A stretch of DNA of 64,000 nucleotides from VFKI01 sp964647825 (GCA_964647825.1 CAZYJL010000006.1:62001-126000); one strand, 5' to 3'; shown: positions 27,602 through 35,904, counted from the first letter of the stretch. Made by a program: numbers and translations. Notes: generated from the letters alone by a model not told the origin.

Positions 27602-27690
27602 AATTGCTATCTCCTCGTTATTTTTTAATTAAATTTTTTATTTAGTTTTTTTAATTTTCTATGCAAAAAGAATAATGCAATAAAAAGATA

Positions 27691-29436
27691 TTATTGTCTA
27701 TCTACTCTTTTTTGCGAATCACTCTCTCTCGGCACAGCTAAAAGCTGCAACGCAGGTTCCATAATTTTCGCAAATACAGGTGCTGACACATCACTACCAA
27801 AGTAGCGTTTTCCTTGCGGATCACGAATCACGACTGCAACAACCAAACGCGGTTCACTGACTGGCGCGATCCCCACAAAAGTTGACGTATAATGATGCTG
27901 TTTCCCTGCATAGCCATGGCGTCCAGCGATCCATGCCGTCCCGGTTTTTCCCGCAACTTGATAACCAGAAATTTTTGCTGCAAACCCTGTTGCACCTTTT
28001 GCAATCACTACAGAATGCAGCATCGCTAACATGGTATGTGCTAATTCTGATGAAAATATACGTTGCCCTACTGGCGGTTTATTACGATGCAATAATGTCA
28101 CCGGGACTTTCACACCATCATTTGCAAATATCGCGTAAGCTGCAGCAAGCTGTAACGGTGTCACTGATAAACCATAACCAAAAGCTAATGTTGCTAAAGG
28201 AAATGACACAGGATTTGCAGGTAATTTACCAGATTGCTCACCAGGAAAATGCACGCTAGTTACCTCACCAAAGCCAACACGTCGCAATATATCTGGCAAC
28301 CTTTCTGGTGGTAGTGACAAAATCACTTTCGAAATACCCACATTACTGGAACGTTCCAATACCTGCGTCAAAGAAAGTAAATTATTATTATGCTCATCAC
28401 GCACCACATGATGTCCCACACGCATAAAACCAGGCCAAGTATCAATTAATGAATCCGGTTGATATTTTTTACTTTCTAACGCTGCAGCAATACTAAAGGT
28501 TTTAATCGTTGATCCCGGCTCAAAACTATCTGTCACTGCACGATTACGAAAATTATTTTTTTTATTTTTAAATAAGCGTGCATTTAATTGATTAGGATTA
28601 AACGAGGGTATATTCACCATCGCTAAAATTTCACCGGTATGCACATCTAAAATTACCACGGATCCCGATACTGCCAAATTTTCTTTAATCCCTGCGGTTA
28701 ATGCTTGAAAGGCTAACAATTGTAAACGGCGATCAATACTTAAGACTAAATCATGGCCCTGTTCGCGTTCATGCAACACTTTCACATCAGACACCACATG
28801 ATGCCCCGCATCTTGGATCACTTCTTTTTTGCCTGCTTGTCCTGCTAACCAACCGTTATAAGTAAGCTCTAATCCCTCCTGACCTTGATCATCAACATTC
28901 GTAAACCCGGTAAGATGCGCCGCTACTTCACCTTCTGGATAAAATCGATGAAATGTTTGCTGAATAAATAAACCTTGTATGTGCAATTGCTGTATTTGCT
29001 GCGCGATCTCTGGTACGACATGGCGTGATAACCATGCAAAATGTTTGGCATGCGATGTAGGATGCAAGGCAACAAAAGGCAAAAGTGATTGCAATATTTT
29101 TTCTTGTTGTTTTGTTGGATGAAATTTCGCAGGATCAATCCAAATGGCAGCGACAGGAGCACTAACTGCTAATGGATTACCGTTGCGATCGACAATCATG
29201 CCGCGATACGCAGGTAATTGAATCGTGCGCAATGCTCTGACGTCACCCTGATGCCGCAAAAAATCATCATGAATCACAGCAAGATCAATCATGCGAGCAA
29301 TTAATCCTGTCATCGCACACGCAATAAAAAAAATAAGTGCCCAAAAACGCCACGCAGAAAAGCGTAACGTGCCGCGCAAATAGTGCGCTGTACCCGCTCT
29401 TGCGCGCGCTGCGTCCGTCGCGAAAAAACCATTCAT
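27691..29436 (-). CDS. ftsI: Septal peptidoglycan transpeptidase FtsI (PBP3)
   Basis: Class B penicillin-binding protein that crosslinks septal peptidoglycan with FtsW. The 581 residues have one N-terminal membrane helix (about 29-50), the dimerisation domain from RMIDLAVI onward, and the transpeptidase motifs STIK (in FEPGSTIKTF), SSN (in ERSSNVGI) and KTG (in VAGKTGTAW). The start overlaps the ftsL stop as ATGA. In the usual order murE follows; here the aro block and a membrane protein gene intervene. Confidence 0.97.
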   Translation of the reverse strand: MNGFFATDAARARAGTAHYLRGTLRFSAWRFWALIFFIACAMTGLIARMIDLAVIHDDFLRHQGDVRALRTIQLPAYRGMIVDRNGNPLAVSAPVAAIWIDPAKFHPTKQQEKILQSLLPFVALHPTSHAKHFAWLSRHVVPEIAQQIQQLHIQGLFIQQTFHRFYPEGEVAAHLTGFTNVDDQGQEGLELTYNGWLAGQAGKKEVIQDAGHHVVSDVKVLHEREQGHDLVLSIDRRLQLLAFQALTAGIKENLAVSGSVVILDVHTGEILAMVNIPSFNPNQLNARLFKNKKNNFRNRAVTDSFEPGSTIKTFSIAAALESKKYQPDSLIDTWPGFMRVGHHVVRDEHNNNLLSLTQVLERSSNVGISKVILSLPPERLPDILRRVGFGEVTSVHFPGEQSGKLPANPVSFPLATLAFGYGLSVTPLQLAAAYAIFANDGVKVPVTLLHRNKPPVGQRIFSSELAHTMLAMLHSVVIAKGATGFAAKISGYQVAGKTGTAWIAGRHGYAGKQHHYTSTFVGIAPVSEPRLVVAVVIRDPQGKRYFGSDVSAPVFAKIMEPALQLLAVPRESDSQKRVDRQ

Positions 29437-29774
29437 TCGCTTGATGATTCAGTCAACATAATCACAGTACGATGATCAGGTAACGTCATGCCCAATTTGT
29501 GCTGTGCAATATAACGTACACGCGCTGTCATCGTACTTTGCTCTAAAATTAATTTTTGCCATTCAACATGCATCGCATCACGTTCTGTTAGCGTACGCTG
29601 CATCTGTGCATTAAGGACGCGAACGTTATTGGCAACGTACACCATACTTAATGCTGAAATCATCGCTGCCGATAACATCACTGTTAACGGGCCATGCACC
29701 CAACGCCACGATCGTACCCACACACGCGCTTGCGACCATGCATGCACATATGAAAAACGTACGGCTGTATTCAT
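29433..29774 (-). CDS. ftsL: Cell division protein FtsL
   Basis: Small bitopic divisome protein forming a complex with FtsB and FtsQ. The 113 residues have a basic N-terminal tail, one membrane helix at about 30-48, a leucine-zipper-like coiled coil with NNVRVLNAQMQ, and the conserved region KLGMTLP near the end. It overlaps rsmH upstream and ftsI downstream by 4 bases each, so translation is likely coupled. Identification rests on this position and fold pattern. Confidence 0.92.
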   Translation of the reverse strand: MNTAVRFSYVHAWSQARVWVRSWRWVHGPLTVMLSAAMISALSMVYVANNVRVLNAQMQRTLTERDAMHVEWQKLILEQSTMTARVRYIAQHKLGMTLPDHRTVIMLTESSSE

Positions 29775-30733
29775 AACAGCTTCTCCCCTGTCCGCAACAC
29801 TGCACTCCTTGCACGCGGATTCAGCGCGACTTCCTCTGCTTCCGGCCTAATTGCTCGACCAACACTTTGAAAATTTCCAAAGATAACCGATTGTTTCACC
29901 GGCAATCCTTTTGGAAACTCTTGCTGCCGTGATAACCCGCGAATAAATTGCTTCACAATCCGATCTTCTAACGAATGAAAACTAATCACGACCAATCGAC
30001 CGCCCTGCGCTAACAAAGCAGGCACATGCACCAACGTCGCAGAGAGTTTTTCCATTTCTTGATTAATGAAAATCCGAATTGCTTGAAAACTTCGCGTTGC
30101 CGGATGTTTGCCTTTTTGAAAACGTGGCATCGCCTCTGCAATAATCGTGGCCAATTGTATCGTGGTCGTAATCGGTTGTTTTTCGCGATAACTTAAAATT
30201 GCACGCGCAATCCGTCGCGCATGTTTTTCTTCGCCATAACGCCAAAGCACCGTACCTAACGTTTTTTCATCGACGGTCGCTAACCATTCCGCTGCGCTGA
30301 TACCTTGTGAGGTATCCATACGCATATCCAATGGGCCTTCGCGCATAAAACTAAACCCACGCGCGGGCTCGTCTAATTGCGGCGAGGAAATCCCTAAATC
30401 AAATAAAATACCGTTTATTTTTCCGGTCAAATGATGCTGCGCGACGACCATCGGCAATTCTGCAAACGAAGCATGTGCAATCGAAAAACGTGGATCCTGT
30501 GAAAATTCCGCCTCTGCAGAACGTGCAAACGCAACCGCTTGCGGATCTTGATCAATCGCAAGTAATTTACCATGGGGAGAAAGATGAGAGAGAATTGCAC
30601 GAGAATGACCACCGCGACCAAACGTCGCGTCAACATAAATACCATCCGGTTGAATGGCAAGCTGCCTCAGCACTTGCTGCAACAACACCGGCTGATGTGT
30701 ATTGAATGCTTCTTCCATTCGGCACGCCACCAT
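29771..30733 (-). CDS. rsmH: 16S rRNA (cytosine1402-N4)-methyltransferase RsmH
   Basis: Methylates C1402 of 16S rRNA using S-adenosylmethionine. The 320 residues show HQPVLLQQVL, the SAM-binding DATFGRGGHSRAIL, LFDLGISSPQLD, RGFSFMREGPLDMRMD and SFHSLEDRIVKQF, all typical. AGGA stands 8 bases before the ATG at 30733; a second ATG five codons in is possible. It lies directly after mraZ and overlaps ftsL by 4 bases. Confidence 0.97.
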   Translation of the reverse strand: MVACRMEEAFNTHQPVLLQQVLRQLAIQPDGIYVDATFGRGGHSRAILSHLSPHGKLLAIDQDPQAVAFARSAEAEFSQDPRFSIAHASFAELPMVVAQHHLTGKINGILFDLGISSPQLDEPARGFSFMREGPLDMRMDTSQGISAAEWLATVDEKTLGTVLWRYGEEKHARRIARAILSYREKQPITTTIQLATIIAEAMPRFQKGKHPATRSFQAIRIFINQEMEKLSATLVHVPALLAQGGRLVVISFHSLEDRIVKQFIRGLSRQQEFPKGLPVKQSVIFGNFQSVGRAIRPEAEEVALNPRARSAVLRTGEKLL

Positions 30734-30756
30734 AGGTTATATCCTGCTGCCAAGTA

Positions 30757-31212
30757 TCATAACGACAGCTTCCTGACTTCTTCAGGTAACATCGACTCAC
30801 CAGTGGTTTCTTCTTGCAACCAGTGCTGTCGCCGAACCTGCCAGTGCGCTTCCGCCCACAGTTCAAATTTCTTACCCTGCCCCACCAACATCACTTGCCG
30901 CTCAATCCCAGCATAATCCCGCAATAAGGGTGGCAATAAAATGCGCCCATGACTATCTAATGGGACTTCTGTCGCATGCCCAATCAACAACCGTTGAATA
31001 CGGCGCGCTGCAGGATTAAATCCTGGGAGCTCTGCAAGTTTTTTCTCGATGTCTTCCCAAGACGCCATAGGATAAAGCAAGAGACATTTTTCTTCGGTAT
31101 CAATGGTCAATACGACGCAACCGCTACCGTCATGCAAACTCTCGCGGTAACGCACTGGCAGCACCATCCTGCCTTTGCTATCAATATTGATCCCGCTGAC
31201 ACCCCTAAACAT
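30757..31212 (-). CDS. mraZ: Transcriptional regulator MraZ
   Basis: AbrB-fold DNA-binding regulator that represses the dcw promoter in E. coli. The start at 31212 (MFRGVSGINID) has a strong AAGGAGGG site and gives 151 residues, the usual size; the frame stays open far upstream without significance. Both DxxGR repeats are present (IDSKGRMVLP near residue 10 and LDSHGRILLP in the second half). Four GTGGK repeats with exact 10-bp spacing lie 60 bp upstream (31273-31307), which fits autoregulation. Confidence 0.97.
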   Translation of the reverse strand: MFRGVSGINIDSKGRMVLPVRYRESLHDGSGCVVLTIDTEEKCLLLYPMASWEDIEKKLAELPGFNPAARRIQRLLIGHATEVPLDSHGRILLPPLLRDYAGIERQVMLVGQGKKFELWAEAHWQVRRQHWLQEETTGESMLPEEVRKLSL

Positions 31213-31272
31213 GTCGGCCCTCCTTGGACCCACTCCCCTCATCCCACACGCAATACCGCTTACATAAAAAAT

Positions 31273-31307
31273 ACCACGATTTCCCACAATACACCACTTT
31301 TCACCAC
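31273..31307 (-). promoter_or_regulatory. MraZ operator (four 10-bp-spaced GTGGK repeats)
   Basis: Read on the minus strand, GTGGT, GTGGT, GTGGG and GTGGT occur with 5-base spacers, starting at plus positions 31273, 31283, 31293 and 31303 (as ACCAC or CCCAC). In E. coli, MraZ binds TGGGN direct repeats separated by 5 nt upstream of mraZ, so position, spacing and sequence agree. The dcw promoter should overlap or adjoin these repeats; I do not assign its -10 and -35. Confidence 0.85.
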
Positions 31308-31503
31308 AATCTGACACAAAAAACGTAAAAACCGCCAAAAAAGCCACACTCTCTGGCAATAAATAAACCAATATGGCTTGGGCTCCGCGACATCTCCGGA
31401 CTAAACGACGGGACTTGCTTGTCAGCGTCTATAGCGACTTGATGCGTTGTGCTTCATTTTTAAAAGCACTTTTTTTGGAAAAAGAGCGGTTAATAAACAT
31501 TTT

Positions 31504-31523
31504 CTTAATATAACCTTAATATT
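31504..31523 (+). promoter_or_regulatory. PmrA-type box upstream of effector candidate
   Basis: Two direct half-sites CTTAATATA and CTTAATATT are separated by AC. The PmrA consensus reported for Dot/Icm effector genes of Legionella and Coxiella is, from memory, a tandem of cTTAATatT separated by 2 bases; 17 of 18 half-site positions fit. A -10-like TATCAT follows at 31531-31536, and the ATG of the downstream gene is at 31579. The second half-site falls where a -35 would be, as expected for an activator of this type. Confidence 0.6.
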
Positions 31524-31578
31524 TAACCAGTATCATGCCGCTATTATTTTTCGCACTCATCTTTCAAAGAGCACCATT

Positions 31579-32967
31579 ATGCAAACGAGAGAAATTATTC
31601 CAGATTATTACAACAAATTAATTTTTTTAGGCTTTACCACAAAACAAATACAACTGTTATCAGCAGATCCTGCAACATGCAAAATGCTTGTGAACTATGC
31701 GCCTATTTATAGATGCCATGGATACAACGCACAGTATCTTTTCTCTCTTTATGAAAAATCACCTTTTGCAGATCCAAAATCTCGCATTCAGACAGAAGTC
31801 TCAAATTTTATGAAACACGCTTCTGAAAAAGATAAAGACTATTTTCATGCTTTAGAAACTACTTTCTCGAGTGTACAAAAATTTCAAATTTTTCAAAAAT
31901 ATTACCCAGTATTAAAAAATGTCATACAAAAAATTAATACACAATTCTCTATAAAAATAGCATCGATAGCATCTGAAATAGAAATCTATAAAGAATTAGC
32001 TCTGTTTATTAAAAATTTATTTATAACCAGAAAAAAAAGAAAAATGGTAGAGATAAAAATAGAGCATTTTATAAAAAATCTTAATTTGCTAAAATCGGAC
32101 ACATTGGATGAACACATTAAAAAAATGTTAACTGAAAATTCTCTTTCTCATCTTATTTTGATGCAATCATATGACCAAAAATGCTGGCCTACAAGATTTA
32201 AGTACATGGCTATTTACAATTCAAAAATAAAAAAATTAGACGCCCTCATGCAAAGTGAAATAGGTACTATTTTCAAAACATCCATATTAGATAGTTCATT
32301 TAATGGTATACTTTTTCCATATTGTTTTTTACTTGCTTTCTTAGAGAAAAAAATCATCGCGGGCAACATCCTCACCGATACAGCAAAAAAAACGCTAAAT
32401 ACAGAAGAAGTTGATGATGAAAATATTTCAACAATCATCCGACTCATCATAAACAATCAATTCATAGTGCCTTACCCCTATGAAGAAGATATTTTCTTGA
32501 AAAACAATATAAAAAATCCAAAAAATAAAATTAGAGAATTTTTTCTTACTGATAATAAAAATAAATTGATAAGTCATGAAGAAACAATCAAGCATCATAT
32601 TTCAGAAATAACCTGCGGCTTTTTAAACTCTGTCAAAAATAAATTAGCCCTTGAAAAATCACAGACAGACAATGCAACTTTCTCATTATCTTCGTTAGAT
32701 ACCTCATCAAATACGAAAGAAATAATTGATCTAACGGATGAGCAACCAGTTTCATCAAAAAGAGTACGCGAGGAGCAAGCAGAGCACGCAGAAATGGCTG
32801 CACCAACAAAACGTCAAAAAGTGATGACCTCTTCATCATCATCGTCGTCGTCATCATCAGGTATTATTTCAATTGGTTTATTTGGTCAACAAAATTCTTC
32901 CAACGCAACATTTGAATTTGATTTTGAGCTTGATGAACTAGCAAGCACATTGCGCTTTATGCCCTAG
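31579..32967 (+). CDS. Effector candidate with SUMO-interaction-like motif, bipartite NLS and poly-Ser
   Basis: Family not recognised. The ATG at 31579 is preferred over the long upstream open frame because the PmrA-type box and TATCAT lie at 31504-31536. The 462-residue protein is helical and A-rich for about 370 residues. Its C-terminal part then carries IIDLT at 382-386 followed by Asp-Glu, the form of a eukaryotic SUMO-interaction motif; KR at 394-395 and KRQK at 411-414 (15-residue linker), the form of a bipartite nuclear localisation signal; and ten Ser at 418-427. The last 20 residues (FEFDFELDELASTL...) are acidic and hydrophobic, like Dot/Icm secretion signals. A nuclear-targeted effector is the simplest reading, by inference only. 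The gene lies between mraZ (divergent) and a toxin-antitoxin pair. Confidence 0.85.
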   Translation: MQTREIIPDYYNKLIFLGFTTKQIQLLSADPATCKMLVNYAPIYRCHGYNAQYLFSLYEKSPFADPKSRIQTEVSNFMKHASEKDKDYFHALETTFSSVQKFQIFQKYYPVLKNVIQKINTQFSIKIASIASEIEIYKELALFIKNLFITRKKRKMVEIKIEHFIKNLNLLKSDTLDEHIKKMLTENSLSHLILMQSYDQKCWPTRFKYMAIYNSKIKKLDALMQSEIGTIFKTSILDSSFNGILFPYCFLLAFLEKKIIAGNILTDTAKKTLNTEEVDDENISTIIRLIINNQFIVPYPYEEDIFLKNNIKNPKNKIREFFLTDNKNKLISHEETIKHHISEITCGFLNSVKNKLALEKSQTDNATFSLSSLDTSSNTKEIIDLTDEQPVSSKRVREEQAEHAEMAAPTKRQKVMTSSSSSSSSSSGIISIGLFGQQNSSNATFEFDFELDELASTLRFMP

Positions 32968-33014
32968 CGCGAATTCATACAGAAAAAAAATAACACGGGG
33001 ATGTGCTGACAGTA

Positions 33015-33305
33015 TTAATAATGGTATTTACATTGATAAATTGTCAGCACTCGACAATCTACCGTTTTATTCTTCTCTTTTTCTTTTTTCCCACTAACAG
33101 CATACACCAATCGATGCACATCATTAATTCTACGTGACCATTTACCTGTCAGCTCAAATCTTAATCCTTCTGGTTTACCTATTCCTGCAAATGGCGTTCG
33201 TTGAATACTTTCTATTAATGTATTGATTCTCTCAAGTATTTTTTTATCTGTTGTTTGCCAAAACACATACTCTTCCCATGCAAGCTCAGTCCAAAGCAGC
33301 TTCAT
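33015..33305 (-). CDS. yoeB: YoeB-family mRNA interferase toxin
   Basis: RelE-fold, ribosome-dependent endoribonuclease of a type II toxin-antitoxin pair. Catalytic residues align with E. coli YoeB: Glu46, Arg65 and the C-terminal His95-Tyr96 (E. coli His83-Tyr84). WSRRINDVHRLVYAV is diagnostic. The 96-residue length exceeds the normal 84 because about 12 mostly charged residues (SGKKEKEKNKTVDC region, 71-84) are inserted in the last hairpin. It starts 23 bases after the antitoxin gene, in one operon. Confidence 0.95.
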   Translation of the reverse strand: MKLLWTELAWEEYVFWQTTDKKILERINTLIESIQRTPFAGIGKPEGLRFELTGKWSRRINDVHRLVYAVSGKKEKEKNKTVDCRVLTIYQCKYHY

Positions 33306-33328
33306 ATTTTTCTCTTATTTATAAGGGA

Positions 33329-33580
33329 TTATTTTATTAAACCACGCTGCACAAGCTTACCGCCTTCGGCTTGTTTGATGCTTTGACGTAATCTTTCAGC
33401 ATTCGCAGGGCTTCGCAGCAAATAAGCCGTTTCTTCAATTGCGTTGTAATCCTCTAGAGATATCATGACAACCGCACGTGCATTTTTGCGCGTCACAATC
33501 AGTGGGCTATGATCATCACAGACCTTTTCCATTATGTTTGCTAAATCTTTCCTAACGGCAGAATAACTTTTCGCGTCCAT
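33329..33580 (-). CDS. yefM: YefM-family antitoxin
   Basis: Phd/YefM antitoxin that neutralises YoeB and represses its own operon. The start at 33580 (MDAKSYSAVRK) has GAGG 5 bases upstream; a GTG two codons earlier is an alternative. The N-terminal DNA-binding half shows SAVRKDLANIMEKV and RKNARAVVMISLEDYNAIEETAYLLRSPANAERL, nearly identical in pattern to E. coli YefM. The pair lies beside the effector candidate in an accessory-looking stretch. Confidence 0.95.
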   Translation of the reverse strand: MDAKSYSAVRKDLANIMEKVCDDHSPLIVTRKNARAVVMISLEDYNAIEETAYLLRSPANAERLRQSIKQAEGGKLVQRGLIK

Positions 33581-33974
33581 CGGCACCTCGATAATGGTAC
33601 AATAATTTGTACATGTACATTTATTATAACTTATTCTTGTGATGATTGAAGAAAATTTTTTCGTTAATATCGCTTATTCACTTCCATATTCCATGAAGGC
33701 TATGCAAAAATCGATAACGCCCTAGGCGAAGGCGGGTTTTAACACTTTAATTATTGATTTTATTAATAAAAATTTTTTTTTAAAAAAAATGCGAATAAAA
33801 TCAATAAGATAAAAAATTCATGATTTATTAATAAAATCAATTAGTTAACCTAAAAACGGGCCATGAGACATCAGACTAGCAGTTGTCAAACCACTTACAA
33901 AACACACCACAACATAGCATCACAACGACTCTACCAGTATAATTCACCGATTTTACTTTCAGGACGCCGACCTT
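33581..33974. other. Intergenic region with AT-rich inverted repeat upstream of gatC
   Basis: About 390 bp without a gene between the divergent yefM and gatC. It contains an 18-bp perfect inverted repeat ATTGATTTTATTAATAAA (33753-33770) and its complement (33824-33841). A further AATAAAATCAAT is in the loop (33793-33804). Near yefM, TACATGTACA-like sequence (about 33611-33620) could be part of the antitoxin operator. The promoter of gatC must lie near 33900-33970 but no good hexamers stand out. Confidence 0.6.
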
Positions 33975-34283
33975 ATGTCACTGACCCAAGATGATATTCG
34001 AAAAATTGCGCAGCTTGCGAAACTTACGCTATCTGATGCAGAAACCGCCAAATATACCGAACAACTCTCCAATTTACTGACGTTGGTTGACCAAATGAAT
34101 ACTGTCAATACTGACGCGATTGCACCGATTGCTAACCCATTTGAGCTCAATCAACGACTGCGAACCGATGCCGTCACAGAAGAGAATCAACGCGACGCCT
34201 TTCAAGCGATTGCCCCCGCGGTTGAAGCCGGTTTATACCTCGTCCCCAAAGTCATTGAAACGGCTGAAACAGAAACTTCCTGA
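33975..34283 (+). CDS. gatC: Asp/Glu-tRNA amidotransferase subunit C
   Basis: Small subunit of GatCAB, which converts misacylated Asp-tRNA(Asn) and/or Glu-tRNA(Gln) to the amide form. The 102 residues show the family pattern DDIRKIAQLAKLTLSDAE, QLSNLLTLVDQMNTVNTDAI and a C-terminal YLVPKVIE. It heads the gatC-gatA-gatB order. A 120-bp palindromic element (34291-34412) separates it from gatA. Confidence 0.95.
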   Translation: MSLTQDDIRKIAQLAKLTLSDAETAKYTEQLSNLLTLVDQMNTVNTDAIAPIANPFELNQRLRTDAVTEENQRDAFQAIAPAVEAGLYLVPKVIETAETETS

Positions 34284-34290
34284 TTAGGGA

Positions 34291-34412
34291 CTGTTGATAA
34301 TTCGTCATTTTTAATGATTTTACGAGAAAACATGGATGTTTTCGAGAATCAAATTCAATCAGGAAGAGTGTATTTGATGTTAAAATAATTAAAATAACGA
34401 ATTAGCAACACA
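34291..34412. repeat. Palindromic element family B, copy 2, inside the gat operon
   Basis: Left arm CTGTTGATAATTCGTCATTT and right arm ending in CGAATTAGCAACAC are inverted repeats of about 32 bp. The core ACGAGAAAACAT..ATGTTTTCGAGAATCAAA matches the copy at 41650-41770. The bases AATTCG are private to this copy and present in both arms. It begins 7 bases after the gatC stop and ends about 40 bases before gatA. Confidence 0.85.
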
Positions 34413-34452
34413 CTCTATTTTTTTCATCACGGCTGCTCACAGGATGCTACTC

Positions 34453-35904
34453 ATGAAACAAAAAACTCTTGCCGATCTTTCCCGCGATTTGGCAGCAAAA
34501 AAAATTTCTTCCGTGGAATTAACACAGTATTATCTCGATCGTATTCAGCAATATGACAAACAACTCAATAGTTTTATTACTGTCACAGCTGACAATGCGC
34601 TCGCTGCTGCAAAAGCTGCAGATGCAAGACGTGCAGCCGGCAAAGCAACACCGTTAACCGGCATTCCGTTCGCGCAAAAAGATATTTTTTGTACGCGCGG
34701 CGTAAAAACCACTTGCGGATCAAAAATACTGGATAATTTTATTTCGCCCTATGATGCAACCGTCGTCACACAATGCAACGATGCTGGGCTTGTCATGTTA
34801 GGCAAAACCAATATGGATGAATTTGCCATGGGTTCATCCAATGAAACCAGTTACTACGGCCCGGTAAAAAATCCATGGGATACCGAACGCGTCCCTGGCG
34901 GCTCCAGTGGCGGTTCTGCCGCAGCGGTCGCCGCCCGCTTGGTGCCTGCAGCAACAGGCACAGATACGGGTGGCTCAATCCGCCAGCCGGCCAGTCTGTG
35001 CAATCTCACCGGCTTAAAACCGACTTATGGCCGCGTGTCACGTTACGGCATGATTGCTTACGCCTCCAGTCTCGATCAAGGTGGCCCAATGACACTCACG
35101 GCGGAAGACGCTGCACTCCTCATGAACGTGATGGCAGGTTTTGATCCAAAAGATTCAACATGTATCGATCACCCAATCCCCGATTACACGGCGACATTAA
35201 ACGATAGTTTACAAGGGTTACGCATTGGCATTCCCGAAGAGTACATGACAAAAGACTGTCCGCCAGAGATTGCCGAAAAAATCTCGCAAGCCGCCGATGA
35301 ATTAAAAAAAATGGGCGCGACGCTGCATACCATTCATTTGCCAAATACCCATCTTTCGATTCCTGCTTATTATGTCATTGCACCGGCAGAATGTTCTTCT
35401 AATCTGGCACGTTATGATGGCGTGCGTTTTGGTTATCGTTGCGACAACCCTCGTAACTTAGAAGATTTATACAAACGCTCACGCAGCGAAGGATTCGGCC
35501 CAGAAGTTAAACGCCGTATCATGATTGGGACGTACGTGTTATCAGCGGGCTACTACGACGCGTATTATCTGAAAGCCAAAAAAATTCGCGGGTTAATTCG
35601 ACAAGAGTTTGCTGATGCGTTTAACCAAGTCGATGTCATTTTAGGACCGACTTCTCCTGTTGTTGCTTTCAAAATGCAAGAAAAAACCAATAACCCTGTC
35701 AGCATGTATCTTTCCGATATTTATACGATTGCTGTCAATCTTGCGGGTTTACCTGCTTTATCCATTCCAGCAGGGTTTGTTAACAATTTACCTGTTGGCA
35801 TGCAATTGACAGGCAATTACTTTACGGAAGCGCGCCTCTTAAATATTGCGCACCGTTATCAACACGTCACAGATTGGCATACACGTTTGCCGGAGGGATT
35901 TTAA
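34453..35904 (+). CDS. gatA: Asp/Glu-tRNA amidotransferase subunit A
   Basis: Glutaminase subunit with the amidase fold; it supplies ammonia to GatB. The start at 34453 has AGGA 8 bases upstream, while the ATG three codons earlier touches this site. The amidase signature GGSSGGSAAAVAARLVP carries the nucleophilic Ser, and the cis-Ser (DTGGSIRQPA) and the Lys (in FAQKDIFC) complete the Ser-cisSer-Lys triad. 483 residues. gatB starts 2 bases after its stop. Confidence 0.97.
   Translation: MKQKTLADLSRDLAAKKISSVELTQYYLDRIQQYDKQLNSFITVTADNALAAAKAADARRAAGKATPLTGIPFAQKDIFCTRGVKTTCGSKILDNFISPYDATVVTQCNDAGLVMLGKTNMDEFAMGSSNETSYYGPVKNPWDTERVPGGSSGGSAAAVAARLVPAATGTDTGGSIRQPASLCNLTGLKPTYGRVSRYGMIAYASSLDQGGPMTLTAEDAALLMNVMAGFDPKDSTCIDHPIPDYTATLNDSLQGLRIGIPEEYMTKDCPPEIAEKISQAADELKKMGATLHTIHLPNTHLSIPAYYVIAPAECSSNLARYDGVRFGYRCDNPRNLEDLYKRSRSEGFGPEVKRRIMIGTYVLSAGYYDAYYLKAKKIRGLIRQEFADAFNQVDVILGPTSPVVAFKMQEKTNNPVSMYLSDIYTIAVNLAGLPALSIPAGFVNNLPVGMQLTGNYFTEARLLNIAHRYQHVTDWHTRLPEGF

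Noticed and set aside
31447..31578. Upstream extension of the 462-residue effector candidate
   Set aside because: It would place the PmrA-type box and -10 inside the coding region; the ATG at 31579 is more consistent.
31579..31760. Helical module near the N-terminus of the 462-residue protein, vaguely like a TALE-type repeat
   Set aside because: Only one module is visible; without repetition or a base-reading residue pattern the likeness is not meaningful.
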